This document shows positions 36,027-46,368 of a stretch of DNA of 64,000 nt, in pieces. Numbering within the stretch: the first letter of the stretch is position 1; each line of letters starts with the position of its first letter. Origin of the DNA: Sphagnum compactum (taxonomy: Eukaryota; Bryophyta; Sphagnopsida; Sphagnales); contig OZ234496.1 in NCBI GenBank assembly GCA_965153455.1, positions 1,612,001 to 1,676,000 on the forward strand, given 5' to 3'. Under the pieces are notes generated by a model. That model made no database searches and was not told the origin of the DNA. It was given only the letters and a program-made list of their open reading frames with translations. The position numbers and the translations under genes were made by a program.

Positions 36027-39000
36027 GTACTCTTTCACGCTTGCCATATTTGTGGTTCCAATATCTGGTGTCTTCTTCCTGTTTGGCTAAATGAAAAACT
36101 GTAGCAGAACTGGGCCTGTTGTAATGTCTATTTGCATGTGTGACATTTGTAATCTGTATTTCCTATTGCTGCCGGTATTTTGACAGAAATTCAGTACGTT
36201 GGTTAATGTTTGACATTAACCTCCACCCATTGCCGGGAACTGAAGAAATCATCGCCATGAGTGAACATGTATGTGTTCCACATGGGCAACAAAGTTATTT
36301 CTTGGGGTAGGCACCTTTTAAACAAAAATAATTATCATGCACTTGAAATCCATTTCAACAAGAGCTCAGTTACATGCATAATTTTTGAGGTTATCAGGGG
36401 AGGCCCTATGAACATTGTTTTTGAGCTGTTTGGTTAGGTAATGTTTATTGGGGCCGAGTTTTACTCGGTGCTCGTTGACAATTCGGTCGGCTGATTGGTC
36501 ACCGAACTTGTTAGCGAGCTCTCTTCTCCTGACCTCAATGCATGTAATTTAATCACACTAAATCGATGCTCAAGTGAAATGGATTCCTCGAATTTTAGTG
36601 GACCTGTAAATGCCTTGTGAATGTCTGTGCGTGCATGATTTTTGATTTGTTCTTAATATCATAATTATCTTATTACATTTACTGGTTGGTTGTAACAGTT
36701 GTCGGAAAAAAATAAAATTATAATGAATAATTTTAGAAATCCATTTCAACAGGAGCTCAGTTACATGCATAATTTTTGAGGTTATCATGGGAGGCCCTAT
36801 GAACATTGTTTTTTAGTTGTTTGGTTAGGCAATGTTTGTGGGGGCCGGGTTTTACTCGGTGCTCGTTGACAATTCGGTCGGCTGATTGGTCACCGAACTT
36901 GTTAGCGAGCTCTCTTCTCCTGACCTCAATGCATGTAATTTAATCACATTAAATCGAACTAAAGTGAAATGGATTCCTTGAATTTTAGTATACCTGATGA
37001 AGGCTTATTGAATCATCTATTCAACGATATATTTGAAGAAAATGAATTTGTGAGTTCTTTTATATTTGAAATTGTTTCGCGTGTTTATATTCAACATGAA
37101 TAATTATCAAGTACCTGAAGTGCTTGACATATTGTTCTTGTTTGACATATTATTCATGATCCAATGATGCATAATGTTTTTTAGAACATTATAATTTTGT
37201 CAATGTTTCAACATAAATAATAATTAAGACATTAGACATTATTATTTTTCACATGAGCGCTATAATTGCTTATTTAGGTAGGTACCTTTTTAAACAAAAA
37301 TAATAATCATGCACCTGAAGTGCATGAAACAATATTTTTGTTTCAATAATACATGATTATTATGACAATTTGATTTAGAACAACCTGAATAATTATCAAG
37401 TACCTGAAGTGCTTGACATATTGTTCTTGTTGAACATATTATTCGTGGTCCAATTATGCATGATGTTTTTTACTTGGCTTGATACTCCCTTCCAAGAACA
37501 AGGGCACTTATCTCTATTCAACCCCCAGGGAACACCTTACTTGTTCATTACAAAGTTGGAAACTATGACATCATTTCTTTGAAATTTTTTTATCAATTCC
37601 TGAAGTGGTTATCATCCATATGAAATTATAGAACAAGTTGTTCAACCAACTAGCAATGAGGAACATGCCAAAAGGTGGTAGGGAGGCACAAAAATGCCAG
37701 AAGGCAACAAAATACGATACATTACATACCACCAGGTAACCATGTCTTTTTCTTTTTTTTTTCTTTCTCAATTTCATGGTTTCAAAACTTGTGGCTTGCT
37801 TTATGTTGAACTTACACAAGAAAACCAAAAATTTACAACTTTTTATATATATTTTTTGTAGACACAGTGTAAAATTTGGCCAAAAAAATATTCACTAGTA
37901 GGTAAACTAAATAAATAAATATATAAAGTTAAATTTGGTTTATGTCATCCTGCCACTTTTTGAAGTTCATTATTTGCACTTAAAAAAAAATTATGCTGAA
38001 ACAATTTTCTATAGACCAAATTTTGATCAATTAATTTCATTTTTCCTATATAAAATCATCATATTTTATATTAGGTTCCAATAGGTAGCCAAAAAATAAA
38101 ATGATGGCTAATTTTTCTTACTTTCATACTTTTTTTCACCCAAATTCTACTAAATCATTTTATGGATAATTGCCACTTCAGCCAAAGGACATTGGTGCAA
38201 AGGACAACCATGATAGTGTGTAAACCTTAAAAGAAATCATTAATACATATTTGGAATGCAAAGGAATCTGACAAGCAACAAAAGCCTTTGAAAAAAACTT
38301 GGCAAAACTACAAGGAAGCCCCTGAACCCATAAGGAAAGGAACCTCACACTTTTTGAAGCATTAAATACATAGTTTCTAATTCCATTTTAATTTAGATTT
38401 AGTGTATAAGCCTTTAGGGGGATACATGAATAATACATTAGAAATCAATTTAACTATTAAAAAACGACATATATAGTATACCACCTCCATGTGATGAAAT
38501 GGTGGTTTTTCATTTACAAGCCTAAAGAACCGGCCAGTTTTTCTTAGTGTATTTTTGGGACCCTCCCAAGCCCAAATTTGTCAATGTACCCATTTCTTTA
38601 CAACCCATTTCTTTACAAAGGCGAAACATCTGAAAATAGGCCATAGTGAACCAACACCCAGCAGCATACCACCCACTCTATGCCTATTATTACTCAATTA
38701 TGGATGAACCTAAACTGAGTTAATATTTCCCACGAGTTAATATTTCCCTAGTTTTTCTGGCACCCTTTTCCTTCAATGTTCAAAGCAATTAACAACATTG
38801 AAGAAAATTCATAAACTCAAGATTGGAAACCATAGACACTAATAATCTTCCTAAGCTTCTAGCATTGGGCATTCTTATAATAGATGTAATATGTGAGCAC
38901 AATGGAATGGCATGACTAATGTTTTTTTTCAAATTGTCATATTGAAAATTTGGTGATTTTTTCAAGACATTAACAAAATTAGCTGAATTCACACAAGAAT

Positions 39001-39990
39001 TCTTGGATTGATATTAAAACAGTTAGGTTAATCCATAGCTTTTTTCCCTAACCACAGGGATCTAGTCTAGAAACTCTGGCTTCTTCCTTTTTGGTGCTCT
39101 TATCTTCAAGAATTGACATAGACAAACTAAGGATTTCCAGTCTTTTCATATTTATCTTCATATATTTCCAATTTCTAACTTACGGTAGGCAAATTCACCC
39201 TCTAAAAATTATTGTTTTGTTTTGAAACATAGTAGTGTGCCATATATATGATGTTATAATTTCCTCGAAATTTGCCTCAAAATAGCAAATTTGGTTGAAA
39301 TTAAATTAGAAAGTAACATTGTCTAAAATTTCTTGGATTTTTTTACAAGAAAGGGATAATTCACTCCCCAAAAAAACAATGTTTTATGAGGTATATGGGG
39401 GTTGATCAATTTGGGGTTTGAAGGGTTTAGGGTTTAAGAGCCAAGTCGTTAAGGTCCAAAGTAAGTGTGTAGTTTGTACCAAATGTACATGCACCTCTGT
39501 TATCACCTCAACCTGACAAAAATTTGCCCACGGATAACACCTGATTCCAGTGTACTGGTTAGTCTTTTAAATAACCCTTTACGAAAATGACGACTACCTA
39601 TTATGACGAAATCTGTATGGGGATGCGACAAAGAAAAGACTGTTGCTTACATTAAGCGTGCTTTTAAACAATGTCACAGTAAAGTTGCTAGTTCAGAGGT
39701 ACCACTAGGATTCAGGGATTGAGCATCTCAGAAGTAATCTAGATGCTTGTTGTTGATGTTCTCGTGAGCATCTGGTATATCTTAGAAGGCACAAAATATG
39801 TTTGGATTGGTATGGTGTTCATGGTAAACTGAAATGCAAGCATATCCCAAGATTTGTGAATGATCGAGCAACACGAAGGTCATTGTTTGTTCAGAAGCTC
39901 AACTTCACAGAAGTGAATTTCTAGGTGTGATATAGAGTTGTTCCCCTATTTTTAGATCCTTTTCGACTACCTCCAACTTTTATCTTACAA
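36027..39990. other. Non-coding part of the captured block
   Basis: No gene is recognised. It contains the 260-bp direct repeat listed separately and a smaller one: AATAATTATCAAGTACCTGA with TGCTTGACATATTGTTCTTG at about 37,100 and again at about 37,387. The remainder is AT-rich with short motif-free frames. Confidence 0.45.
36345..36997. repeat. Direct repeat, about 260 bp, two copies 391 bp apart
   Basis: Copies at 36,345-36,605 and 36,736-36,997 share GAAATCCATTTCAACA, TTACATGCATAATTTTTGAG, GGTTTTACTCGGTGCTCGTT (first copy with one change) and CAATTCGGTCGGCTGATTGG, with few differences. The GC-richer core with CTCGGTGCTCG and GTCGGCTGATTGGTCACCG stands out from the AT-rich flanks. It could be a pair of short LTRs or a MITE duplication; no target duplication was identified. 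Confidence 0.75.
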
Positions 39991-40984
39991 ACTAGCGATG
40001 TTTCTTTTAGAATGCACGATTGCTCAAAGTTCACACAGTGGGTCAGTAGATTTTAACAACCTAGTTGCTGATGGAGGGACTATGGGGGACTCTGCAGGTA
40101 TTAAGCAGTGTTGATGCGAGTTTTGGTCTTGGTCACAATTTGCAAGGTCCTTACCACGGGCCAAATTCACTATTGACGTTCAAGCTCGAAGAGAAACCTG
40201 ACAAGCTTGGAAGAAACCCTAAGAGTTATTAATCCTTGGTAAAGTGAGATGGACACACGAATGGGTGTTGAGATGGAGTTGAAGGTTAAGAAGGATTTGC
40301 AATTTGCATCTGCCAATTCAAACACCAAGGTGGTTGACATGGTGTCCCCTGCACCACCATATGCTCCACCGGCCAAATTCAAGTAAGCATCTATAGTAAG
40401 GGCTCTTGTAGAATCCAAATGTTGTATAAAACAAAGCCCGTTGCTCGGTGATTTTTATATGGCGAACTCGCATATGGTTGTTGTGGGCTTAATTTAGCTG
40501 CATTATGTTACAATGGTTGTTTCTGGGTTTTCCTAACAGGAGTCCATGCTCCATCAAACATGGAATAACCTGTAGGGGACAATGTAGGAGTAGAAAGTTC
40601 CTTTTAGGACTGTTTTTGCTTTTAGTGGTTAGGCATCTATTTGGCTGTGGCAGGCATGAATGGTACCAAACAACCAGTTTGGTTGTGGTTTGTATTTTGG
40701 CAAAGGCAGCTGAAGAAGAAGATCTGAAAGTTCATTTCAGTGAACACATTGTATGTTCCAAGTTCTATCTACTCCCAGACCTTGATTTTGTTTCTCAAAT
40801 AGTTTGGTTGTATGTTAGTTGGGCTTCTAATGACTTGTATGTGTTTCTAGATCAGCTGCACAATTTTTACAGCAGTTTCTTCACCCTGCATTGAACTGTC
40901 CAAAAGAATGGCTCCAGGCCTCTATTATCAGGTCACTATGTGTTTCTGAAGGCCCAGTGATAGATGGGCCAGTGTTAGGGTCTC

Positions 40985-41050
40985 TTTCCATTAGGCTGTT
41001 GTGATCACAGTTACACATAATGTGCTGTGATCACAGCAGCCTAATGGAAA
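40985..41050. repeat. 26-bp inverted repeat hairpin inside the SGT1 fragment
   Basis: Arms 40,985-41,010 and 41,025-41,050 are complementary at 25 of 26 positions, with a 14-base loop. Each arm contains the palindrome TGTGATCACA. The single mismatch would pair as G-U in RNA. Confidence 0.9.
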
Positions 41051-41297
41051 ACCACTGACATAGTAGCATCTTGTTTCTTGCTGCAGGGACAGTCGGTTTC
41101 CATTGGAGAATTACAAGTGTGGTGAAAATATGTAATTAATTAAAGGTCATATAAAATGATGGATGTTGTGATTTAATGTCACTTGCAGCAAATGATGGAA
41201 TGTGTGTTGGCAGCTTGGCCTGGTCATTAATCTACGGGAGCCATTGCCGTGTGTGCTACAACTCCCCTTGTTTGGCAAGGTGACTAATTATAACTAT

Positions 41298-41351
41298 GCC
41301 ATTTGTGTTACAGTAGAAGGATAAGCCATTTGTGTTACAGTAGAAGGATAA
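41298..41351. repeat. 27-bp tandem duplication
   Basis: Two consecutive exact copies of a unit starting GCCATTTGTGTTACAGTAGA, at 41,298 and 41,325. They lie in the intron-like part of the SGT1 fragment. Confidence 0.9.
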
Positions 41352-41536
41352 GCACATTGCTAATGTGCCTAGGCTGCTCACTAGGTTAACTCCCACACCT
41401 TGACTGTGCAGGTGATCCCTGCAGAGTGTAAATATGCCTGCTTGAAAACCAAGTTGGAGATCAAACTTGTCAAGGCTACGAACATTCATTGGCTGCAACT
41501 TGGGTGCAACACAAAATGCGGGACTGACTGGGACAA

Positions 41537-42868
41537 GTAAGAGGCAATTGTTAAAGAAGAGGTGGGTGTTTTTCAGTCTTGATATTTTGTGACAAATATG
41601 CCATATGGGTAAAACTATATGCACATTTTGCCTTTAGTAGTAGACCTGTGATCTAACTCGGGCTGGTCTTGATAGGTAAACCACCCACCACCTATACAAT
41701 ACACTACAATCCTGAACAAAGGTAGTGAAAATTGGGCGGAAAAGTACAACGCATTAGAAGCCCGAATATGTGAGCTTGAGGAGAAGATGAATGCAATGAC
41801 CTTGGAGCTGAAAGAGGTATGCCAAATTGTACTACCTAGTTCATCAGTTCCCTTGCCTACACAACCCAGCCGCCTTGGTGCAAATCCAAAGACAGTTGCA
41901 GAGGTTGCAAGGTGGTTTTTCCCATCATGGGAACCACTTGAACCATGATTTTTTTAACTCCCTAATTTTTGATACAAAGCTGCTTAACGAGTGTCCATAT
42001 TAAACCTGTATGGACCCTAGAATGTTTTGTGATATTGGTCATTGAAGGAGCTAAACCGATTGAAGTCAAATGTACCCAAGATTGTCACCTTAGTGGCACT
42101 GCAGATTTGTGAAACCTTTTTGGACATCTCAGCTTGCAACATACAAGGTAGCTATTCCTTAGAGCAGCGCAGTCTAAAAGGATTTGAGTCCCTAGCTTGG
42201 GTGTCTGTATCTTGTGGGCAGAATAGGACATTTTTCCTTTGAGCTTCATTCTCCTTCTAGGCTGCAAAAGCTCCTACCATTGTGGCTGTAGGGTAGAAGT
42301 AGTGAGTAAGGAGTGATTTCCGTTCATGATTTCATACTTTGTGTGGACTCATCTTGTAATTGTGAATCATTCTTATGGAGTTTTCTTCAAATCTCAGAAA
42401 TATGAGTCAGGTGTGATGCCTTGTGACTTAATAGGATATTGCAAGTGATGCAAATGATGAGACTTTGTTGGCTTCAGTGGAATCATCCAGTTACCATTTG
42501 ATACTGCAAGCAAAGGGACTCAGTGGGTAATTTATGGCCATGTACAGTGGGAGAGCAACAGATGCTGCCAGAGTGGCTACATTTAGAAAGACCCTGGCTG
42601 TTTCTGTTATCGACATTGGTGTGTTCTATATGTGTACCGTGGCATTTTTGGTGGGTGCAATAGAGTTGGTGATCTTCACGACTTGTCTAAGGTCCAGAGA
42701 TGAGATTGGTTCTAGCCCTTGGATAAAAAAAAAGGGTTCAGGTTTTTTGTCAAATCAGGAGTCACCTGCTTTGTTTCAAACATCTTTAGTTTGTTCATAT
42801 TGTTCGCTGCTTTTTTTTTTTTTCTTTGTTCTAGTTTTCTTTGCAGCCAAAACGTGGTGATTTGGACA
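41537..42868. other. Exon-like pieces of unknown origin
   Basis: A plus-strand piece near 41,730-41,816 reads NWAEKYNALEARICELEEKM, then NAMTLELKE, ending at donor GAG|GTATGCC. It is a short coiled coil resembling the C-terminal segments of plant CACTA TNPA proteins. Another frame from 42,042 (KELNRLKSNVPKIVTLVALQ) and one from 42,534 are open but unrecognised. The coiled coil could be the remnant of the second CACTA family's own protein. Confidence 0.4.
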
Positions 42869-43531
42869 TGAATTAGCATGTCAACAATGTGAAATATGTT
42901 GGATGGGTGATGGAGGTAAGCTTCTCTTAGCCTGTTTTCTCAGAAGTCAAATAAAAGATACCTGTTTCTTTTACTGATTACTTACATACATACCTCAGTT
43001 TGTGATGACCGATGGTGTGTGACAGGTCAATATTTGAGAGCATTTGGCTTCAAGAGTAATTATGCTTTTCTACCTGATGTTTGGGAGATTTGGTGTTATT
43101 TTCTGTTATCTAAGTGCCATGCTCATGCAGGATACTTGTTTCATTGTTTGGCTGATCAATAGGAAATGTGGACACAAGGCTAATTCAAAATGTGGCTTTG
43201 GCTGCAGAGTGTTCCAGTTGTAGTTTTTGAAAACTATGAATTTTCAAGCATGACACTCAAGTACAGAAGAGAGTGCAGCCAATCTGATGCTTTACAGTCA
43301 ATGTGTAGTCCTACATCCTGTACTGCAGAGCTAGAGAAGGAAGCTGAAGTAGAGGTGAATGGAGCAGGTTGTTCATACACAACTGGATCTCAAACATCAA
43401 TTCCAGATGTTGCCAAGTGTGTACCTCCACACTTACAGTTTACACATTTGTTGCGGTTGCAAGTTGATGGTGCAGAAATCCTCCAGGGTAAAACACAGTG
43501 GAGATTAAAGAAGTCTAAACACTTGCATTGA
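42869..43531 (+). pseudogene. FATB: FATB acyl-ACP thioesterase, C-terminal exon fragment
   Basis: The first exon piece (about 42,869-42,918, after acceptor TTTGCAG) reads PKRGDLDMN, a TAG where the family has Gln, then HVNNVKYVGWVME, before donor GAG|GTAAGC. The next exon starts at about 43,209 after GCTGCAG: SVPVVVFENYEFSSMTLKYR, RECSQSDALQS, and FTHLLRLQVDGAEILQGKTQ, WRLKK, stop TGA at 43,529-43,531. DLDMNQHVNNVxYxGW and YRREC are signature blocks of plant acyl-ACP thioesterases, which end plastid fatty-acid synthesis by releasing free fatty acids. The N-terminal half and transit peptide are absent. The CAG to TAG change breaks the motif block. Confidence 0.88.
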
Positions 43532-43686
43532 AACTAGGTGCTTTTTGTAGGGTAGAGAAGAATATTACAGGGCACTTAAGTCTGTCATGATATGTTATGA
43601 TAGGTGTGTTATGGAAGGGAAGGTAGGGGATCTAGTAACATTATCTGAGAGTTGTGCAATTCAACACTTCACAGAGCCACCTCCTC

Positions 43687-43867
43687 GATACCCAAGGGTT
43701 GTAAACCCTTTTACTTTGTAAATTTTGAAATTTTGATATAGATTTTTTTTTTTGCCTTCCAAAGTGACTCCAAATGAATATAAACCCTGCTTCCAAAATA
43801 AGAATACAGTGCCATGCTCTTGCGATACACAGTGGATCTCAAAACCATTTGCGAGTCATAATTCTTC
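43687..43867. repeat. 181-bp direct repeat, copy B
   Basis: Near-identical to 29,949-30,129. In this copy AATTCTTC is followed directly by GCAACACTGCAAAAGCC and the rest of the right subterminal region, which is likely the original continuation of the outer element. Confidence 0.93.
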
Positions 43868-45020
43868 GCAACACTGCAAAAGCCAAAAGACCAAATATAC
43901 CATGTCACAGACATCGCTACACTATTACGGGTAAAATCATTCCAGAATAGGTTTGTGAAATCATAGATTTCGCAAATTTTTAGCGGCATTTTGAGAATCC
44001 CAAAATGTTTGAGTTAGATCTTACATCGGAAACAGATAGACTTTTGAGTCGATTCGCTAAGTCGTTGCGGTGATGGGTTTGTTGCAAATAATTTCCGATG
44101 TAATGTTAATCGCAAACTTTTAGTGGCATTTTGAGAATCCTGAAATGTTTGCGTTAGATCTTATATCGGAAACCGATAGACTTTTGAGTCGATTCGCTAA
44201 GTCGTTGCGGTGATGGGTTTGTTGCAAATAGTTTCCGATGTAATGTTAATTGCAAACGTTTAGTGGCATTTTGAGAATCCCGAAATGTTTGCGTCATATC
44301 TTATATCGGAAACCGATAGACTTTTGAGTCGATTCGCTAAGTCGTTGCGGTGATGGGTTTGTTGCAAATAGTTTTCGATGTAATGTTAATCGCAAACTTT
44401 TAGCGGCATTTTGAGAATCCCGAAATGTTTGCGTTAGATCTTACATCGGAAACAGATAGACTTTTGAGTCGATTCGCTAAGTCGTTGCGGTGATGGGTTT
44501 GTTGCAAATAGTTTCCGATGTAATGTTAATCGCAAACTTTTAGCGGCATTTTGAGAATCCTGAAATGTTTGCGTCAGATCTTATATCGGAAACCGATAGA
44601 CTTTTGAGTCGATTCGCTAAGTCGTTGCGGTGATGGGTTTGTTGCAAATAGTTTCCGATGTAATGTTAATCGCAAACTTTTAGCGGCATTTTGAGAATCC
44701 CGAAATGTTTGCGTTAGATCTTATATCGAAAACCGATAGACTTTTGAGTCGATTCGCTAAGTCGTTGCGGTGATGGGTTTGTTGCAAATAGTTTCTGATG
44801 TAGTGTTAATCGCAAACAATGTATAGAAGCAGTTATAATCGGGAAAGTTTTGCGATTTTATCAAGTTCGGGAGTTGTGAAGGACTTGCGATGGTACGGGT
44901 ACGAATGTTATGGTATCGCAAAAGGTTAAAAATTTGCGAGGAATTATGGTTCGCAACAGCGAGCTTTCGAAAATTTCTTTCTTTGTTGTTTGTGATGATA
45001 TTTGGATCGCAAAATAGCCC
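43868..45020. promoter_or_regulatory. Right subterminal array of TTGCGA/TCGCAA motifs
   Basis: Scattered hexamers (CTTCGCAACAC, TTTCGCAAATT, TTTTGCGATTT, TATCGCAAAAGG, GTTCGCAACAGC, GGATCGCAAAAT) flank six 140-bp repeats that add further copies. It mirrors the left array and runs to within 20 bases of the right terminus. Likely binding sites of the TNPA-like protein. Confidence 0.78.
43981..44817. repeat. 140-bp tandem array, six copies, in the CACTA right end
   Basis: Units start with TAG(C/T)GGCATTTTGAGAATCC at 43,981, 44,121, 44,261, 44,401, 44,541 and 44,681, an exact 140-bp period with no length change. Copies differ by a few substitutions. Each unit holds an inverted pair, ATATCGGAAAC or ACATCGGAAAC against GTTTCCGATGT, about 65 bases apart, a GTCGATTCGCTAAGTCG core and an ATCGCAAAC motif. 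The array ends where CGCAAACTTT becomes CGCAAACAATG. Confidence 0.96.
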
Positions 45021-45035
45021 CCTGTTGTTGTAGTG

Positions 45036-45038
45036 ATA
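45036..45038. repeat. CACTA target-site duplication, right copy (ATA)
   Basis: ATA directly follows the terminal GTAGTG, matching 21,919-21,921. Confidence 0.88.
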
Positions 45039-46205
45039 GTCCTAGAAGTTATGTTTCAGAAGTGGTTTCCATTAGAAGGAGCAAAGCCATAGGAAAAAGA
45101 AGCAAGCAAAGCAGCCACAAGAGGATAGGAGAAGAAAGGAAAGTTTGAGGGAAAGGTTTATAAAAAACAAAAGACCTCTGAATCTTACACACATCTCTTT
45201 TAAAAAGGAGAACCAGCTAGAGATTAAGACAACCAGAAGAGAAGTTTTAATGTTTCAATCTAATGATGATGAGGAGAAGGAGATTCTGCAAAAGAGGTAA
45301 AGAAGACAAAAGGATATTGCAATGAGAGGTAGTATTAATCCTCAACAGGTAGTAGAATTGCTAAGGAAGCAATAGCATCAGCATCAAAGATAAAAGGATA
45401 AATCCATATCTCCTAAGTTTGATCCAAGACCACATATCTCTCCCAAGTAGGAGTAGAGATCAAAAAGGCAGGAGCACCAAAGATGGCCCAAGTAGGAACC
45501 AGAATGTCAAGCTCAATAGCTAGCAAAAGAACAGATACATGACCTGGACCTAGATCCACCAGAAGTACAACAATTTGTTTCAGCACCACAGAATAATGAA
45601 GGTATGCTACCTTCAAAACCAAGTTCAACAATAGGCACAAATGTATTTAGAGAGATTTGGACTCTAGGTTTTTCAAGTATAAGTTCTAAAGGTCAGACTC
45701 CTTGGTTCCATACACCAGAGTTTATGTAAGGGCTAGAAGTAGACTTGGATGAACACAGAAGAATTACTAGTATGTTTCAACATGCAGCAGAGTACACTAT
45801 ATAGTTATGCTCAAAACTTTTTTATTTGGAAATAAAAAATAAGCAGATTATAGAAGAGAAAAATAGATCTGTTTAGAATTTGCAGGGGTTTTTAGAGAAG
45901 GAGCAGAAGTTCAAAGTAGAACTACAGGATAAGAACATTGAGAATAATTAGGTATTAACAAAATTATAAGTAACCAGACAAAATATTAATAACATGGAGA
46001 AGCACAACAAGGGTCTGGAGAACATCAGAGTGGAAAGGGATTCTTTGTAGGCAACTCTAAAGGAGACAAATGCCAACTATTGAAACTTGAAGGCAAATAA
46101 GGATATTCTAAATGTAGAACATAATAAACTTCAAAGAGACTACAAGAATATGGAACATGCTTTCTTTAAGCAGCAGAAGGAGCTAGAGGAGCTCAGAATG
46201 GAAGT
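45036..46205 (+). pseudogene. Extra ORF downstream of gypsy 1 pol, second part (coiled coil)
   Basis: The frame broken at 21,921 resumes here as VLEVMFQKWFPLEGAKP, followed by TAG codons in places that suit Gln. Further on it reads EIKNKQIIEEKNRS, GFLEKEQKFKVELQDKNIEN, NMEKHNKGLENIRVERDSL and HAFFKQQKELEELRMEVGH: a long coiled coil rich in Lys, Glu and Gln. Function unknown; a structural or RNA-binding accessory protein is possible. The plus-strand coding ends near 46,205, where antisense RNase H sequence of a second element begins. Confidence 0.5.
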
Positions 46206-46363
46206 TGGTCATTAGATGGGATCTACTAGGTTTATAAACAATTTTGAAGTCATGCTCTAGAAATAATAAAAGCCATCTAGCTAACTTGCTAGAAACCTGT
46301 GGCTTGTTAACTAAATACACTAAGGCCATATGGTTTAGATAAAATGTGAACTTGTTGCCTAAC
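46206..46363 (-). pseudogene. Gypsy 2 RNase H, distal half
   Basis: The minus-strand frame reads LLGNKFTFYLNHMALVYLVN, KPQVSSKLARWLLLFLEHDF and KIVYKPSRSH. The family's VDHMALVYLV has Asp where this has Asn (NHM), so an active-site Asp is lost. It continues the RNase H half at 48,681 once the 2.3-kb insertion is removed. The family sequence stops at 46,206. Confidence 0.8.
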
Positions 46364-46368
46364 AAGTA
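46364..46368. repeat. Target-site duplication, left copy (AAGTA)
   Basis: AAGTA precedes the TG of the inserted segment and is repeated at 48,676-48,680. Five base pairs is typical of LTR retrotransposon insertion. Confidence 0.85.

Larger units (their letters stand above)
39991..41536 (+). pseudogene. SGT1: SGT1 co-chaperone gene fragment (CS domain)
   Basis: Exon-like pieces are in order: about 40,250-40,382 (DMVSPAPPYAPPAKFK, donor GTAAGC), 40,654-40,750 (HEWYQTTSLVVVCILAKAAE, EDLKVHFSEHI, donor GTATGT) and 41,412-41,536 (VIPAECKYACLKTKLEIKLV, KATNIHWLQL, donor GTAAGA). The first two join in phase 2 to read AKFKHEWYQ. This matches the CS domain of plant SGT1 (family form: RHEYYQ...VVVTIFAKG...IIPAKCKYEVLSTKIEIRLAKAE). 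SGT1 works with HSP90 and RAR1 in immune-receptor folding. The middle CS exon (LSVSI...HLQPRLFGK) was not found and the TPR and SGS domains are absent. An exon-like stretch at 40,009-40,098 may belong to it but is unrecognised. Confidence 0.75.

Noticed and set aside
35876-36104. Complete small kinase gene
   Set aside because: Only one 25-residue exon of the kinase is recognisable; sequence on both sides is non-kinase.
39229-39236. TAGTAGTG as right end of the second CACTA
   Set aside because: The neighbouring bases (GAAACATAGTAGTG) do not match the inverse of CACTACTAGAAATTC, no inverse ATGCAACT motifs precede it, and the next three bases are not TTC.
43981-44817. CRISPR-like array
   Set aside because: The repeats are contiguous 140-bp units without unique spacers, in a plant transposon end. 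They are tandem repeats.
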